A stretch of 64,000 nucleotides of DNA, taken from positions 62,001 through 126,000 of the forward strand of contig NZ_NXIA01000008.1 of NCBI RefSeq assembly GCF_002412165.1, written 5' to 3'. The position numbers were made by a program, and so were the translations under genes. The DNA comes from Curtobacterium sp. 'Ferrero'. Lineage in GTDB: Bacteria > Actinomycetota > Actinomycetes > Actinomycetales > Microbacteriaceae. The notes beneath the pieces were generated by a model. The model was not told the DNA's origin. It ran no database searches and was given only the letters and a program-made list of their open reading frames with translations. Positions within the stretch are counted from its first letter, which is position 1. Each line of letters opens with the position of its first letter. This document shows, in pieces, positions 15,889 through 25,613 of the stretch.

Positions 15889-18800
15889 GTGGCCGGTTCC
15901 GCCGTATGGCTCGATGTTCTGCCCTCAATGTCGAAGTTCGGGGCGCAGCTGTCGAAGCAGGCTGGGACTGCGGCGAAGGCTGCTGGGGTCACGGCGGGTC
16001 GGCAGTTCTCGGCAGCGGTTGCTGCGGGCTCCACGAATGGTGCTGCGACTGCGATGGTCGCGGAACTCGAGCAGGCGGCGAAGAAGGCTGCCCGGGTGGT
16101 GCAGACCGAGAAGGTCGCGATCGCGAAGGCGCGTGCTGATGAGGCGGCGGCGGCGAAGGGTGTTGAGGCTGCGGAAGCGCAGCTGGCTGCGTCTCGGGTG
16201 AAGAACCAGGCTGCTGCTGCTCGGATCGCTTCGGCGGATGCGCAGCTGGCTGCTGCCCGTGTGAAGCACGGGGCGTCTTCAACGCAGGCTGCTGCGGCTG
16301 AGCAGTCGCTGTTGCGTGCGCAGGCTGCGGCAGCGACGGCGTCTGCTGGGTCGTTGAAGGCGGAGCAGGCGCTGATCGGTGCGCGTGGGAAGGCGGAGAA
16401 CGCCGGCCTGAAGGTGGTCGCGGTTGAGGATCAGCTGCGGGCTGCGTTCGGTGAGCAGAAGGCGGTGACGTCGCAGCTGGCTGCAGCGCAGTTGGCCGGG
16501 TCGAAGCAGACGGCGCTGATGGAGTCCCGGTTCAGCAAGCTTGCTGCTGCCGGGGCTCCGCTGTCGTCGGGGTTGGGGAAGGTTGCTCGGGGCGCGAAGA
16601 ACGTCGCCACGAACGCTCTCGCCACGTTGAAGCCGCTCGCGGGGATGGCTGCCGGGTTCGGCGCGATCATCGGCGTCGGGCAGGTCATCAGCCTCGGCAA
16701 CCAGTACACGGCGACGTTGAACGAGCTGCAGGCGGTTGCTGGTCTGACGGACAAGCAGATGCAGCAGGTGTCCGCGGCGACCCGTCAGCTCGGTTCCGAC
16801 CTGACATTGCCGGCGACGTCCGGCAAGGACGCAGCCGACATCATGCTCGAGCTCGCGAAGGGTGGCCTGTCCGCTGCTGACGCGATGCAGGCGGCGAAGG
16901 GGACCATCCAGCTTGCTGCTGCAGCGCAGGTCAGTGGTGGCCGGGCGGCTGAGATTCAGGCGAACTCTCTGAACCAGTTCGGCCTGGCTGCGAGCGACGC
17001 GTCGAAGGTGGCGGACGTTCTCGCGAACACGGCGAACGCGGCGGCTGGTGGTGTCGATGACATCGCCCTGTCGCTGAAGTACGTCGGCCCTGTCGCTCGC
17101 GCGTTCGGGGTGAACATCGAGGACACCGCATCGTCGATTGGTCTCCTCGCCAACCAGGGCCTGAAGGGCGACACGGCAGGTACCGCGCTGCGGGGCATGC
17201 TCGCGTCGTTGGCGTCCCCGTCGAAGGCTGCGAGCAACGCGCTCGAGGATCTCGGGGTTGTCGCGTTCGACTCCTCCGGGAAGTTCGTCGGGATGCGCAC
17301 GATCATCGATCAGCTGTCGAAGGCGCAGAAGGGTATGACGCGGGAAGCGTTCGCGTCCGCTGCTGCGACCGCGTTCGGTCGGGAGCCGCTTGCTGCGGTC
17401 ACCGCTCTCGCGAACGAGGGCACGAAGGGCTTCGACAGCATGTCGAAGGCGGTTGCCCGTCAGGGTGGCGCTGCCGCTGTCGCGCAGTCGAAGATGAAGG
17501 GTCTCGGCGGTGCGATGGACAAGCTGCAGTCGCAGCTTGAGGACGTCGCGCTCGGCATCTACCAGACCGTCACCCCTGCACTGACGGGGATGGTTACCGG
17601 GTTCGCCGGCAGCCTCGACGGTGTCGGCAACAAGGTGCAGAACTTCCTCGACCTGGTCGGGGGCATCGGGAACCTTGCTGTCACGGGGAAGGTGTCTGGT
17701 GACCTGACCGCGGTCACGAACTGGGTTCCGGACACCGCAGCGGTGCAGGCGATCCTCGCCGCCCGCAAGGTGATCATTGACGCGTTCACGGACATTCAGG
17801 TGTTCGTGACGCAGGCGCTGATCCCGTCGATGAAGAACCTGTTCATCGCGGTCGGTCCGGTCGCTGCGATCATCGCCGGCGCGCTGCTGGGAGCGTTCCG
17901 TGCTGCTGCCGCGGTGCTGAAGTTCATCGGTCCCGTCCTGGTGGCGGTGACCGGGTTCTTCCGCAACAACGTCGGTGCGACGCTCGCTGTCGCTGGTGCG
18001 ATGGCTGGCCTCGTGTTGGCGTACAAGGCGTTCCTGGTGCAGCAGAAGATCGCTGAGGCCGGCGGATTCGTCACATGGGCGAAGAAGCTGCGCATCGTTG
18101 CGGCCGCGACGAAGGCTTGGTCGTTCGCCACGTGGCTAGCGAAGGGTGCGCAGGAAGCGCTGAACTTCGCGATGCGGCAGAACCCGATCGTGAAGGTCAT
18201 CGCGCTGATCGGGTTGCTCGTCGCTGGGTTCGTGTGGGCGTACAAGAACATCGGCTGGTTCAAGACCGCGGTCGACGCGGTGTGGGCTGGCATCAAGATC
18301 GGCGTGAAAGCCGTCGGTGACGCGTTCGTGTGGCTGTGGACGAACGGCATCAAGCCGGCCGTCGACTGGATCGCGCAGGCTGCCACCTGGCTGTGGACCA
18401 CGGTCCTGCAGCCTGTGTTCGATGCGATCGCAACCGTGGTGAAGGTCGTTGTTGGCATCTACATCAGCTACGTGAAGATGTGGATCGCCGTGTTCAAGGG
18501 CATCGGCGCTGCTGCGGTGTGGCTGTACCAGAACGCGCTGGTTCCGGCGTTCAACGGCATCATGGCGGCGGTCCGGTTCGTCGGGTCCGTGTTCACCTGG
18601 TTGTGGCGCAACGTCGCCGCTCCGGTGTTCAACGGCATCGCCGCTGTCGTGGGTTGGTTCTGGAACACGATCAGCGCCATCTTCGACCTCGTTGTCGCGA
18701 TGGTGAAGGCTGTTCTCGCTCCGGTGTTCCAGCTGCTGCAGCAGGTTGTTGCGGCTGCGTGGGCGGGCATCGTCACCGCCGTGCAGGTCGCGTGGGGTGC

Positions 18801-20550
18801 CATCTCCGGCGTGTTCAACCTGGTTGTCGGGTTCATCCGAGCGACGCTCGCTGCCGCGTTCACGTGGCTGTGGACCTCAGTGATCAGCCCTGTCGTGAAC
18901 TGGATCGTCGGCGGCGTCACCTGGCTGTGGTCGATGGTGAAGACCACGTTCACCGCCGTGGTGACGTTCATCCGCGCCACGCTCGCTGCGGCGTTCCTGT
19001 GGCTGTACCAGTCGGTCGTCCAGCCGGTCGTGAACTGGATCGTGACCGCGTTCCAGACGTGGTGGGCGAGCGTCAAGGTCGTGTTCAACGCGGTCGTGTC
19101 GTTCCTCCGCAACACCCTCGGGACTGCGTTCACGTGGCTGTACCGCAACATCATCAAGCCCGTGTGGGACGGTATCCAGTCGACGATCTCGGCGGTGTGG
19201 AACAAGGGCATCAAGCCCGTGTTCGACACGGTGTCGAAGTTCGCGACGAAGACGATCCCGGACGCGTTCAACGCGATGCGCGACGCGATCGGGGAGGCGT
19301 GGAAGGCGATCAGCGACACCGCGAAAGCGCCGATCCGGTTCGTGGTCGACACGGTCATCAACGGTGCGCTGATCGGGAACTTCAACAAGGTCGCGAAGGT
19401 GTTCGGGACGAAGAAGATCGACCCGATCTCACTGCCGAAGGGCTTCGCTCGAGGCGGTGTGATTCCCGGCTACCAGCCGTCACGTCGCGATGACGTGATG
19501 ACGCCGATGCGTCGCGGTGAGGGTGTCCTCGTTCCGGAGGTTGTGAAGGCGCTCGGGCCGGGGTTCGTGCACTCGTTGAACGCTGCCGGCAACACTGGCG
19601 GTGTTTCCGCTGTGCGCCGCGCGACCGGTTACGCGTCGGGTGGGATCGTCGGCGTTGGGAAGGACATCCTCTCCGGCGTTGTCGACACCACCCGCAATGT
19701 GGCGTCGTTCGCGTCGGACCTGGTGACGGACCCCGCTGGGACGATCACGTCCGCGGTGAAGGCGCTGATTGGGAAGATCCCTGGCGCCGGGTCCATGGTC
19801 GAGCTCGCTGGCGGGTTCGGTCGGAAGGTGCTCGATGGGGCGGTGCAGTCGCTGCAGAACCTGGTCGGGTCGTTTCTGCCTGCTGGTGGGACGGGCGCAA
19901 ACGGGTCAATCCCAGCAGACCAGTTGGGGAAGGCGGCGAACTACCGTCCGGGCAGTGGTGTCGGTCGGATGGGCGGCTACCTGCGGGCTCCGGCTGCTGC
20001 TGCGTGGAACGCGATGGTCCGAGCGTCCGGCGGACTGCTGACTCTCACTGAGGGGTACCGGGACCTTGCGTCGCAGCAGTACCGGTGGGCGCAGTACAAG
20101 GCCGGCCGCGGGAATCTCGCGGCAGCTCCTGGCACGTCAGTGCACGGGTACGGGTTGGCGGCGGACATCGGTGTGGGTCAGGCGTGGGCTCGTGCGAACG
20201 GTGCCCGGTACGGCTGGTACCCGACCGGGTTGTCGTTCAGTCAGCGGGAGCCGTGGCACTTCGAGTACAAGGGCGCGAAAGCGAAGGGGTACGCCTCCGG
20301 CGGTGTCGTCGGCGGGTTGCAGCCCACCTTGTACGACAAGGGCGGCGTGTTGCCGCGTGGCCTGTCGTTGGTGCAGAACAACCTCCGCGACCCGGAGTTG
20401 GCGCTGCCGATGGGGACGCTGCGGGAGCTCGTGTCTGAACGCGGTGGCGGCGACACCTATCAGATCACGGTCGGGTCGGACGCTCGCCCTGACACGGTGC
20501 GGACGCTCGAGCGCTGGATGCATCAACGCGACGTGTTGGCGAATGGCTGA
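15889..20550 (+). CDS. Tape measure protein with embedded M15 peptidase domain
   Basis: 1553 residues, GTG start after AGAGGAG. Order: Ala/Lys-rich coiled coil (about 1-240); phage tail tape-measure core domain (about 260-560, with SLGNQYTATLNELQAVAGLT and the GLKGDTAGTALRGML pattern); hydrophobic segments; a region of repeated WLW/WLY units (about 800-1130), each near PVVNWI or PVFNGI; then at about 1344-1467 a D,D-carboxypeptidase-like M15 domain with SVHGYGLAADIG and EPWHFEY, the zinc and catalytic positions. The protein sets tail length, and the peptidase probably opens peptidoglycan during DNA entry. At about 0.15 nm per residue the tail would be near 230 nm. Confidence 0.95.
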   Translation: MAGSAVWLDVLPSMSKFGAQLSKQAGTAAKAAGVTAGRQFSAAVAAGSTNGAATAMVAELEQAAKKAARVVQTEKVAIAKARADEAAAAKGVEAAEAQLAASRVKNQAAAARIASADAQLAAARVKHGASSTQAAAAEQSLLRAQAAAATASAGSLKAEQALIGARGKAENAGLKVVAVEDQLRAAFGEQKAVTSQLAAAQLAGSKQTALMESRFSKLAAAGAPLSSGLGKVARGAKNVATNALATLKPLAGMAAGFGAIIGVGQVISLGNQYTATLNELQAVAGLTDKQMQQVSAATRQLGSDLTLPATSGKDAADIMLELAKGGLSAADAMQAAKGTIQLAAAAQVSGGRAAEIQANSLNQFGLAASDASKVADVLANTANAAAGGVDDIALSLKYVGPVARAFGVNIEDTASSIGLLANQGLKGDTAGTALRGMLASLASPSKAASNALEDLGVVAFDSSGKFVGMRTIIDQLSKAQKGMTREAFASAAATAFGREPLAAVTALANEGTKGFDSMSKAVARQGGAAAVAQSKMKGLGGAMDKLQSQLEDVALGIYQTVTPALTGMVTGFAGSLDGVGNKVQNFLDLVGGIGNLAVTGKVSGDLTAVTNWVPDTAAVQAILAARKVIIDAFTDIQVFVTQALIPSMKNLFIAVGPVAAIIAGALLGAFRAAAAVLKFIGPVLVAVTGFFRNNVGATLAVAGAMAGLVLAYKAFLVQQKIAEAGGFVTWAKKLRIVAAATKAWSFATWLAKGAQEALNFAMRQNPIVKVIALIGLLVAGFVWAYKNIGWFKTAVDAVWAGIKIGVKAVGDAFVWLWTNGIKPAVDWIAQAATWLWTTVLQPVFDAIATVVKVVVGIYISYVKMWIAVFKGIGAAAVWLYQNALVPAFNGIMAAVRFVGSVFTWLWRNVAAPVFNGIAAVVGWFWNTISAIFDLVVAMVKAVLAPVFQLLQQVVAAAWAGIVTAVQVAWGAISGVFNLVVGFIRATLAAAFTWLWTSVISPVVNWIVGGVTWLWSMVKTTFTAVVTFIRATLAAAFLWLYQSVVQPVVNWIVTAFQTWWASVKVVFNAVVSFLRNTLGTAFTWLYRNIIKPVWDGIQSTISAVWNKGIKPVFDTVSKFATKTIPDAFNAMRDAIGEAWKAISDTAKAPIRFVVDTVINGALIGNFNKVAKVFGTKKIDPISLPKGFARGGVIPGYQPSRRDDVMTPMRRGEGVLVPEVVKALGPGFVHSLNAAGNTGGVSAVRRATGYASGGIVGVGKDILSGVVDTTRNVASFASDLVTDPAGTITSAVKALIGKIPGAGSMVELAGGFGRKVLDGAVQSLQNLVGSFLPAGGTGANGSIPADQLGKAANYRPGSGVGRMGGYLRAPAAAAWNAMVRASGGLLTLTEGYRDLASQQYRWAQYKAGRGNLAAAPGTSVHGYGLAADIGVGQAWARANGARYGWYPTGLSFSQREPWHFEYKGAKAKGYASGGVVGGLQPTLYDKGGVLPRGLSLVQNNLRDPELALPMGTLRELVSERGGGDTYQITVGSDARPDTVRTLERWMHQRDVLANG

Positions 20551-20564
20551 ACGGAAGGGTGCTC

Positions 20565-21620
20565 ATGGCGACTCTGATCGACGGTGGATCACCATCATCC
20601 GCGTTGGAGGACGTCCTCGACGGCGGGTCGCCGGACACTAAGTACGACGTGGTCGACGGGAACGGCGCATCTCCGGGTGTGCCGTTCCCGACGGTCCCGC
20701 CGGTGCTGCCACGCGCCGACTCGCGTGTGTACTGGTTCGAGTCGATGGACGGCTCCACGGTGATCCCGTTGAACGTGGACGCGGAACGGATCCTGATGTC
20801 GGGCGCGACCGGCTTGTACTTGCCGCCGGTGGATGTGGTGACCGCGACCATGCCGGGTGTTCCCGGGTCGTGGCTGCAGGAAACGAACATCCTCGAGCGG
20901 GAAGTGTTCCTGCCGATGAAGTTCGCGTCGGACACGGCGCAGGAGAACTTCTTCACCAGCTTGGCGGAGATGGCTGGGCTGGTGACGTCGAACTGGTTCG
21001 GGCAGTCGTTGGGGTCGTCGGGTTCGTTCCGTCTCGGGGTGCTGTCCTCGAAGGGGGAACGGCTCCTCGACGTCACCTACAAGGGCGGCATGGAGGGCAA
21101 GTCCGGCGGTGGTGATTCCGGCACCCGGTGGGAGAAGTTCGGGTTGACGTTGGTCGCGACGGACCCGTTCTTCCACGCCCGCGAACGGACCACCTTCACG
21201 TATCAGGTGGCTGACGGGGAAGTGTTCCTGTCTTCGACGGACGCGAACCCGTGGCCTCGAGCACTGTCAGCTTCGACGGTGATCGGGAACGGCATGCAGA
21301 TGCTGGTCCGTGGGGATGTGCCGGCGTGGATCGACATGGACGTGTCGGGGCCGGCGACGTTGGCTTCGGTGACGTTCCCGGGCACGGATGTGGTGATGAC
21401 GTCGGCGATTCCGTCGGGGTCGCAGCTGTCGTTGGTGACGGATCCGCGGAAGCGGTCGGCTCGGCTGAACGGTGCTGTGGCGTGGTCGAAGATCGCGTTC
21501 GATTCGACGTTCGCGCCGCTGATGCCGGGGTCGAACATGGTGAACGTGTCGCTGAACTCTGCCGGTGATGGGACGTCGTTGACGGTCGGTTGGACGGAAC
21601 GGTTCCTGTCGGCGTACTAG
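20565..21620 (+). CDS. Distal tail protein (Dit-like)
   Basis: 351 residues from the ATG at 20565, behind GGAAGGG; a GTG two codons earlier is less likely. Features: a Pro-rich start, SRVYWFESMDGSTVIPLN, then REVFLPMKFASDTAQENFFTSLAEMAGLV and FGLTLVATDPFFHARE, the pattern of siphovirus distal tail proteins. The C-terminal 140 residues look beta-rich (IGNGMQMLVRGDVPAWIDMDVSG), like the second domain of Dit. It forms the hub ring joining tube and tip. Confidence 0.82.
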   Translation: MATLIDGGSPSSALEDVLDGGSPDTKYDVVDGNGASPGVPFPTVPPVLPRADSRVYWFESMDGSTVIPLNVDAERILMSGATGLYLPPVDVVTATMPGVPGSWLQETNILEREVFLPMKFASDTAQENFFTSLAEMAGLVTSNWFGQSLGSSGSFRLGVLSSKGERLLDVTYKGGMEGKSGGGDSGTRWEKFGLTLVATDPFFHARERTTFTYQVADGEVFLSSTDANPWPRALSASTVIGNGMQMLVRGDVPAWIDMDVSGPATLASVTFPGTDVVMTSAIPSGSQLSLVTDPRKRSARLNGAVAWSKIAFDSTFAPLMPGSNMVNVSLNSAGDGTSLTVGWTERFLSAY

Positions 21621-21629
21621 GAGGTTCGG

Positions 21630-22790
21630 ATGGCGACGTGGACGATTCAACCTCGGGACAAGAACCTGGTTCGGTCGTCGGATCCGGTGCGGTTCTGGTC
21701 GCAGCTGGTCGTCATCGAACGGCACAACGTGACTGGGGCGGCGGCGGGTACGTGGCAGGTCACGGCCCGCAATGAGGGGCTCGTGGGGCTGCTGACGGCT
21801 GGTGCTGGGGTGATCATCACTTGCGACGACGATCTGCGCATGTCGGGACCGGTGACGTCGATTCAGCGCGGCCCGACCGTGTCAACAGTGTCGGGGGTGT
21901 CGGACACAGCAGTGTTGGGTGATCGGATCATCTACCCGGATCCGACGCAGCCGATCACCGCGCAGCCGGCGGCGTACGACAACCGGTCCGGTCCTGCTGA
22001 GACGGTGCTCCTCGGCTACGTGAACGCGAACGCCGGTCCGGGAGCTTTGACCGCCCGGCGAGTGCAGGGGCTTCGTGTTCCGGCGTCGCAGGGGCGGGGG
22101 AAGAACCAGTCCATCAAGGGCCGTCTCGGGCTGCTCAGCGATGTCGTGTCCGATGTGGCCGAGTCGGGCGGGTTGCACGTCGACATCGTGCATGGTGAAG
22201 ACACAGCCCCGTACCGGCAGTTGAACGTCCGCACGGTCCGTGACCTGACGTCGAACATCCGGTTCGGGTCCGCCGCTGACTTCACCGGTTCTGTCATCGG
22301 GCAGGACTGGTCGTACACACTGTCCCGCCCTACCGTCACCGACGCGATCGTCGCGGGTGGCGGGCAGGGCGTGAACCGGCTGTTCAACGAGCAGACCGAC
22401 AGCACGTCGGAGGCGTTGTGGTCGGCGAAGGTGGAGCAGCTGATCGATCAGCGGCAGACCACTGACGTGTCGGAGCTGCAGCAGGCCGGTGAGGATGCGT
22501 TGTCGGATGGTGCGAACCCGGTGTCGGTGTCGTTCACGATCACTGATTCGGCGGACATCCGCTACCGGGAGGACTGGCGGGTTGGCGACAAGGTCGGTGT
22601 GTTCATCGACGGTCTCGACCTGTCGAACGTGGTCCGTGAGGTGACGACGACTGTGCAGGCGCAGACGGGTTCACCGTCGGAGACGGTGTCCGCGGTGGTC
22701 GGGTCTCGGGACTCGTCGAACTGGGTGACGAAAAGCAACGCGGATGTGGCCCGCAAGTTGAAGCAGCTGCAGCAGCTGCAGACGATCTAA
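21630..22790 (+). CDS. Tail tip hub protein (Gp37-like, Tal class)
   Basis: 386 residues with GGAGG before the ATG. The start WTIQPRDKNLVRSSDPVRFWSQLVVIERHNVTGAA and the block RQLNVRTVRDLTSNIRFGSAADFTGSVIGQDWSYTLSRPTVTDAIVAGGGQG match actinophage proteins annotated as Gp37-like or minor tail hub proteins, the local counterpart of the tail-associated hub. The C-terminus is a helix ending KLKQLQQLQ. It follows the distal tail gene by 9 bases. Confidence 0.8.
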   Translation: MATWTIQPRDKNLVRSSDPVRFWSQLVVIERHNVTGAAAGTWQVTARNEGLVGLLTAGAGVIITCDDDLRMSGPVTSIQRGPTVSTVSGVSDTAVLGDRIIYPDPTQPITAQPAAYDNRSGPAETVLLGYVNANAGPGALTARRVQGLRVPASQGRGKNQSIKGRLGLLSDVVSDVAESGGLHVDIVHGEDTAPYRQLNVRTVRDLTSNIRFGSAADFTGSVIGQDWSYTLSRPTVTDAIVAGGGQGVNRLFNEQTDSTSEALWSAKVEQLIDQRQTTDVSELQQAGEDALSDGANPVSVSFTITDSADIRYREDWRVGDKVGVFIDGLDLSNVVREVTTTVQAQTGSPSETVSAVVGSRDSSNWVTKSNADVARKLKQLQQLQTI

Positions 22791-22800
22791 GGAGCTGACC

Positions 22801-23706
22801 ATGACGGAGACTTCGTTCCCGATCGTTGACGCGAAGCTGTCGGATGAGACGTGGGGTGTGACGGTTGGTGCTGCCGGGAACGGCATCATCGACGACTGGG
22901 GGGCGCCGTACGCGTTGGTGGTTAACACGAACGACACGGTGACGGTGAAGCGGTCGTACCGGACGGGTATCGCTCAGGCGGTGGTGAACGGGTTCCAGCA
23001 TCAGATCGACGCGGATGTGGTGTTGTCGGTGCCGGCGGTGACGTCGTTGACGACGTACCAGATCGGGTTGCTGTACGACCCGCAGAACGCGTCCCTGCCG
23101 GTGAAGCTGGTGGTGTTGAAGGGTGACCCGCCGACGTTGGGTGACGGTCAGGAGTTCCTGCCGTTTTACGTCATCGTCCGCGGGTCGGGGCAGACGTTGG
23201 CTGCGGCGCAGCTGTTCTCCCCGAAGCCGCGTCGGCAGTACCGGATCCTGGTCGCGAAGGAGGGCGACTTGGATGCGTTGAACGCGTCCCTGTTCCCGTA
23301 CGGCACTGAGGCGTACGCGACGGACCTGAACGGCACGTGGCGTGCTGCTGGTTCGTACGCGTCGGGTGGCGAGTGGGTGCGGAACGCGACGGAGGGGACG
23401 ATCACCCCACAGTCCGGGTACTCGGTGTACTCGGGTGCGTCGTTGCGGATCGTTGAGGGCATGGTCGAGCTGTACCTGCACTTGACGGGTTCGTTCCCGA
23501 CGCACACAGCCCGGGTGGTTGCGAAGATCCCGTCCGCGTACGCACCGTCGGGAACGGTCCTGGGGACTGCGATGGCGAACGGTGGCGACTTCCCGGAAGC
23601 GGTCGGCATCTCGATCAACAGTTCCGGGAACGTCACCTACTACGGCGGTTCGGGTACGCACAACCAGTTGGGCGGGTTCGTGAAGTTCCGGTACTCGCCG
23701 TCCTGA
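22801..23706 (+). CDS. Minor tail protein, probable receptor-binding or fibre base
   Basis: 301 residues, AAGGAG before the ATG. Begins TETSFPIVDAKLSDETWG, a common start for tail-tip proteins that take over from the hub. The middle is beta-rich. The last third (GEWVRNATEGTITPQSGYSVYSGAS ... FRYSPS) looks like an adhesive beta-sandwich that might touch the host surface. It is the last gene before a strong hairpin terminator, so it closes the tail operon. Confidence 0.68.
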   Translation: MTETSFPIVDAKLSDETWGVTVGAAGNGIIDDWGAPYALVVNTNDTVTVKRSYRTGIAQAVVNGFQHQIDADVVLSVPAVTSLTTYQIGLLYDPQNASLPVKLVVLKGDPPTLGDGQEFLPFYVIVRGSGQTLAAAQLFSPKPRRQYRILVAKEGDLDALNASLFPYGTEAYATDLNGTWRAAGSYASGGEWVRNATEGTITPQSGYSVYSGASLRIVEGMVELYLHLTGSFPTHTARVVAKIPSAYAPSGTVLGTAMANGGDFPEAVGISINSSGNVTYYGGSGTHNQLGGFVKFRYSPS

Positions 23707-23731
23707 CCCCTGTTCCCTGCAAGCTCATCTC

Positions 23732-23752
23732 AGCCACCCCTGCCGGGTGGCT
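23732..23752 (+). terminator. Intrinsic terminator closing the tail operon
   Basis: A perfect 8-bp stem (AGCCACCC / GGGTGGCT) with a 5-base loop, followed by TTCGTCGTT, lies 25 bases after the stop of the minor tail gene. The same tail (TTTCGTCGTT) follows other hairpins in this prophage. Confidence 0.8.
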
Positions 23753-23775
23753 TTCGTCGTTCTAGGAGGCTCCCT

Positions 23776-24609
23776 GTGGGCTATTCAGTAGGCCGGTCGT
23801 CGTTCGGCGACCTCAACGGCGTCGAGCAGTTCGTTTCGACGCTGATCGTCGCTCAGCAGGTGGCGTCGCTCTGCTACGAGTTCGACACGCAGTTCCCCGG
23901 CGCACGCGGACGCGGCGACCGCCTCACCGTCAACGAGGGCATCCGTTCGAAGCGGCGGATGGAGCTCCTCCGTGCTGCGTGGGAGACGTACCTCCGCGAC
24001 GGCCATCCGTGGGCGGCTCTCGCAGCTGCCCTGTACTTCTCCACCCACCGGGAGGAGATCGGCACCGCACTCGACTTCGGCATCACCCGGAAGGACGGCA
24101 CGAACCGGGCGATGACCGCTGCGGAAGCGCAGTGGGTGCACGACCACGGACCCGCCCGCGGGATCCGGTGGACCGGGCAGTTCTTCAACCCGCAGGAGTC
24201 GTGGCATCACAACGGCGGCTACGCGTACACGCTGCCGCCGATCACCGGGGTGAACCTCCCCGGCGCCCCGTTCTTCACCGACGTCGCAGAGACCCACGAA
24301 CAGATCAGGAGAGCCCTCATGGCTGCCAAGGACACCCTCACCTACTACCAGCGGACGGAGGGCGGTAAGGACCAGGACGTGTACTTCATCGCCGGCGGCG
24401 GGGTCTTCCTCGACCTCGAGCGTCGCGGCGAGAAGTCGAACACGTCGTGGATCGTGAAGCGCACCGGCCTCGACTCCCGCGCCATCCGCGTCCTCATGAA
24501 CGCGGAGGGCATCAACGCGGTGAAGCTCGACGCCCGCGCGTACGACGAGCGCCGCATCTTCTACGCCGCCATCTCCGAAGCCGCCCTCGGCGCGGCAGTT
24601 GGGAAGTGA
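23776..24609 (+). CDS. Endolysin, M15 family peptidase
   Basis: 277 residues, GTG start 9 bases after AGGAGG. The N-terminal domain has STHREEIGTALDFG (about residues 89-102) and ESWHHNGGY (about 141), the zinc ligands and catalytic positions of M15 peptidases, which cut peptide stems of the cell wall (L-alanyl-D-glutamate or D,D specificity cannot be told apart here). The C-terminal 100 residues (TLTYYQRTEGGKDQDVYFIAGGGVFLDL) form a separate small domain, probably for wall binding. It is followed by the holin candidate. No signal peptide, so release needs a holin. Confidence 0.88.
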   Translation: MGYSVGRSSFGDLNGVEQFVSTLIVAQQVASLCYEFDTQFPGARGRGDRLTVNEGIRSKRRMELLRAAWETYLRDGHPWAALAAALYFSTHREEIGTALDFGITRKDGTNRAMTAAEAQWVHDHGPARGIRWTGQFFNPQESWHHNGGYAYTLPPITGVNLPGAPFFTDVAETHEQIRRALMAAKDTLTYYQRTEGGKDQDVYFIAGGGVFLDLERRGEKSNTSWIVKRTGLDSRAIRVLMNAEGINAVKLDARAYDERRIFYAAISEAALGAAVGK

Positions 24610-24613
24610 CCCG

Positions 24614-25135
24614 ATGAACACGTTCCTCTCCCGCTACTCCACCGCACTGCTGCCTCTCGCCGTTGGGGTGCTCGGCATCCTGCAGGCTGCTCAGGCCGCT
24701 GGTACGGGCACGCTCCTCGACTGGCAGACCCTGACCCAGATTGGTCTGCTGCTGCTCGGCACGGGCGTCGTGTACTGGCTGCCGCTGGTCGACAAGCGGT
24801 GGCAGGGTGCCGCGAAGACCGGTTCCGCGATCGGGTTCGCGGTCCTGTCGGCTGCGGTCGCGGTCGTCCCGGACGGTCACTTCACGAAGGCGAACGCGAT
24901 CCTGGTGATCACCGCGATCGTGAAGGCTGTCGCGACGGAGCTCGGTGTGCAGATCCGCACGGACGCCGCGAAGACGATCGACGTCCGCGACACGGTGGGG
25001 ACACCGATCGTCACGTCACTGCCGTCGACGTCGCTGCCGGCGTCGGACGCGCTCGTCGTCGGTGATGGTCTCGCCGACCCGGGCAACAGCAGCATCCCGG
25101 AGTCCGACGAGCCGAAGCACGCCGCGAAGTCCTGA
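24614..25135 (+). CDS. Holin-like membrane protein
   Basis: 173 residues from the ATG at 24614, preceded by GGGAAG; a TTG five codons earlier is less likely. Hydrophobic helices lie at about 10-27, 38-58, 66-84 and 90-105, and the tail is polar and charged. Directly after the endolysin gene, it is the best candidate for the holin that makes the membrane hole. Its length is larger than minimal holins, so a membrane scaffold role remains possible. Confidence 0.65.
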   Translation: MNTFLSRYSTALLPLAVGVLGILQAAQAAGTGTLLDWQTLTQIGLLLLGTGVVYWLPLVDKRWQGAAKTGSAIGFAVLSAAVAVVPDGHFTKANAILVITAIVKAVATELGVQIRTDAAKTIDVRDTVGTPIVTSLPSTSLPASDALVVGDGLADPGNSSIPESDEPKHAAKS

Positions 25136-25154
25136 CCTCGGGGAGGCACGAACG

Positions 25155-25613
25155 ATGAAGACGATCTGGTCAAAAGACGCGCTGCCGCTCGTGCCTCCCC
25201 GGTTCCGGAGCATCTACACGGTGCTCCTGCCGACGGTTGATGTGGGGCTGATCGTGTTCGGCATCACGTCGCTCACTGTCGGCTCGAGGATCATCGGCGA
25301 CTTCGCGTTGCCGTGGTTCCGGGTGGCGTGGGGGTTGGTGATCCTGCTCGGCGCCGCCGTCGCTTTGGTGGCGCTGATCTTGCAGCTGAAGCGGACGGAA
25401 CTGTACGGCCGCTTCGCGGTCGCGTTGGGGTTGCTGATCTACGTCGCCGCGATCGTCGTGTACATCGCGTCTGGGCAGGCGAACTCGACGTTGACGCTGG
25501 TTCTGGTCCTCATACGGCTTGCAGCGCTCTCCTGGCGGGTCAACGACCTGATCAGTGAGATCGCCCGTGAAGAAGCGGACCGGGAGGCGATGTCGAGGGG
25601 GGAACGTGTCTGA
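25155..25613 (+). CDS. Four-helix membrane protein in the lysis cassette
   Basis: 152 residues, ATG at 25155 after GGGAGG. Four hydrophobic helices (about 24-44, 55-78, 85-104, 108-125) and a charged C-terminus (EIAREEADREAMSRGER). No family recognised. It overlaps the next gene by eight bases. Such genes near actinophage endolysins are often annotated simply as membrane protein; it could be a second holin or regulate lysis timing. Confidence 0.62.
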   Translation: MKTIWSKDALPLVPPRFRSIYTVLLPTVDVGLIVFGITSLTVGSRIIGDFALPWFRVAWGLVILLGAAVALVALILQLKRTELYGRFAVALGLLIYVAAIVVYIASGQANSTLTLVLVLIRLAALSWRVNDLISEIAREEADREAMSRGERV

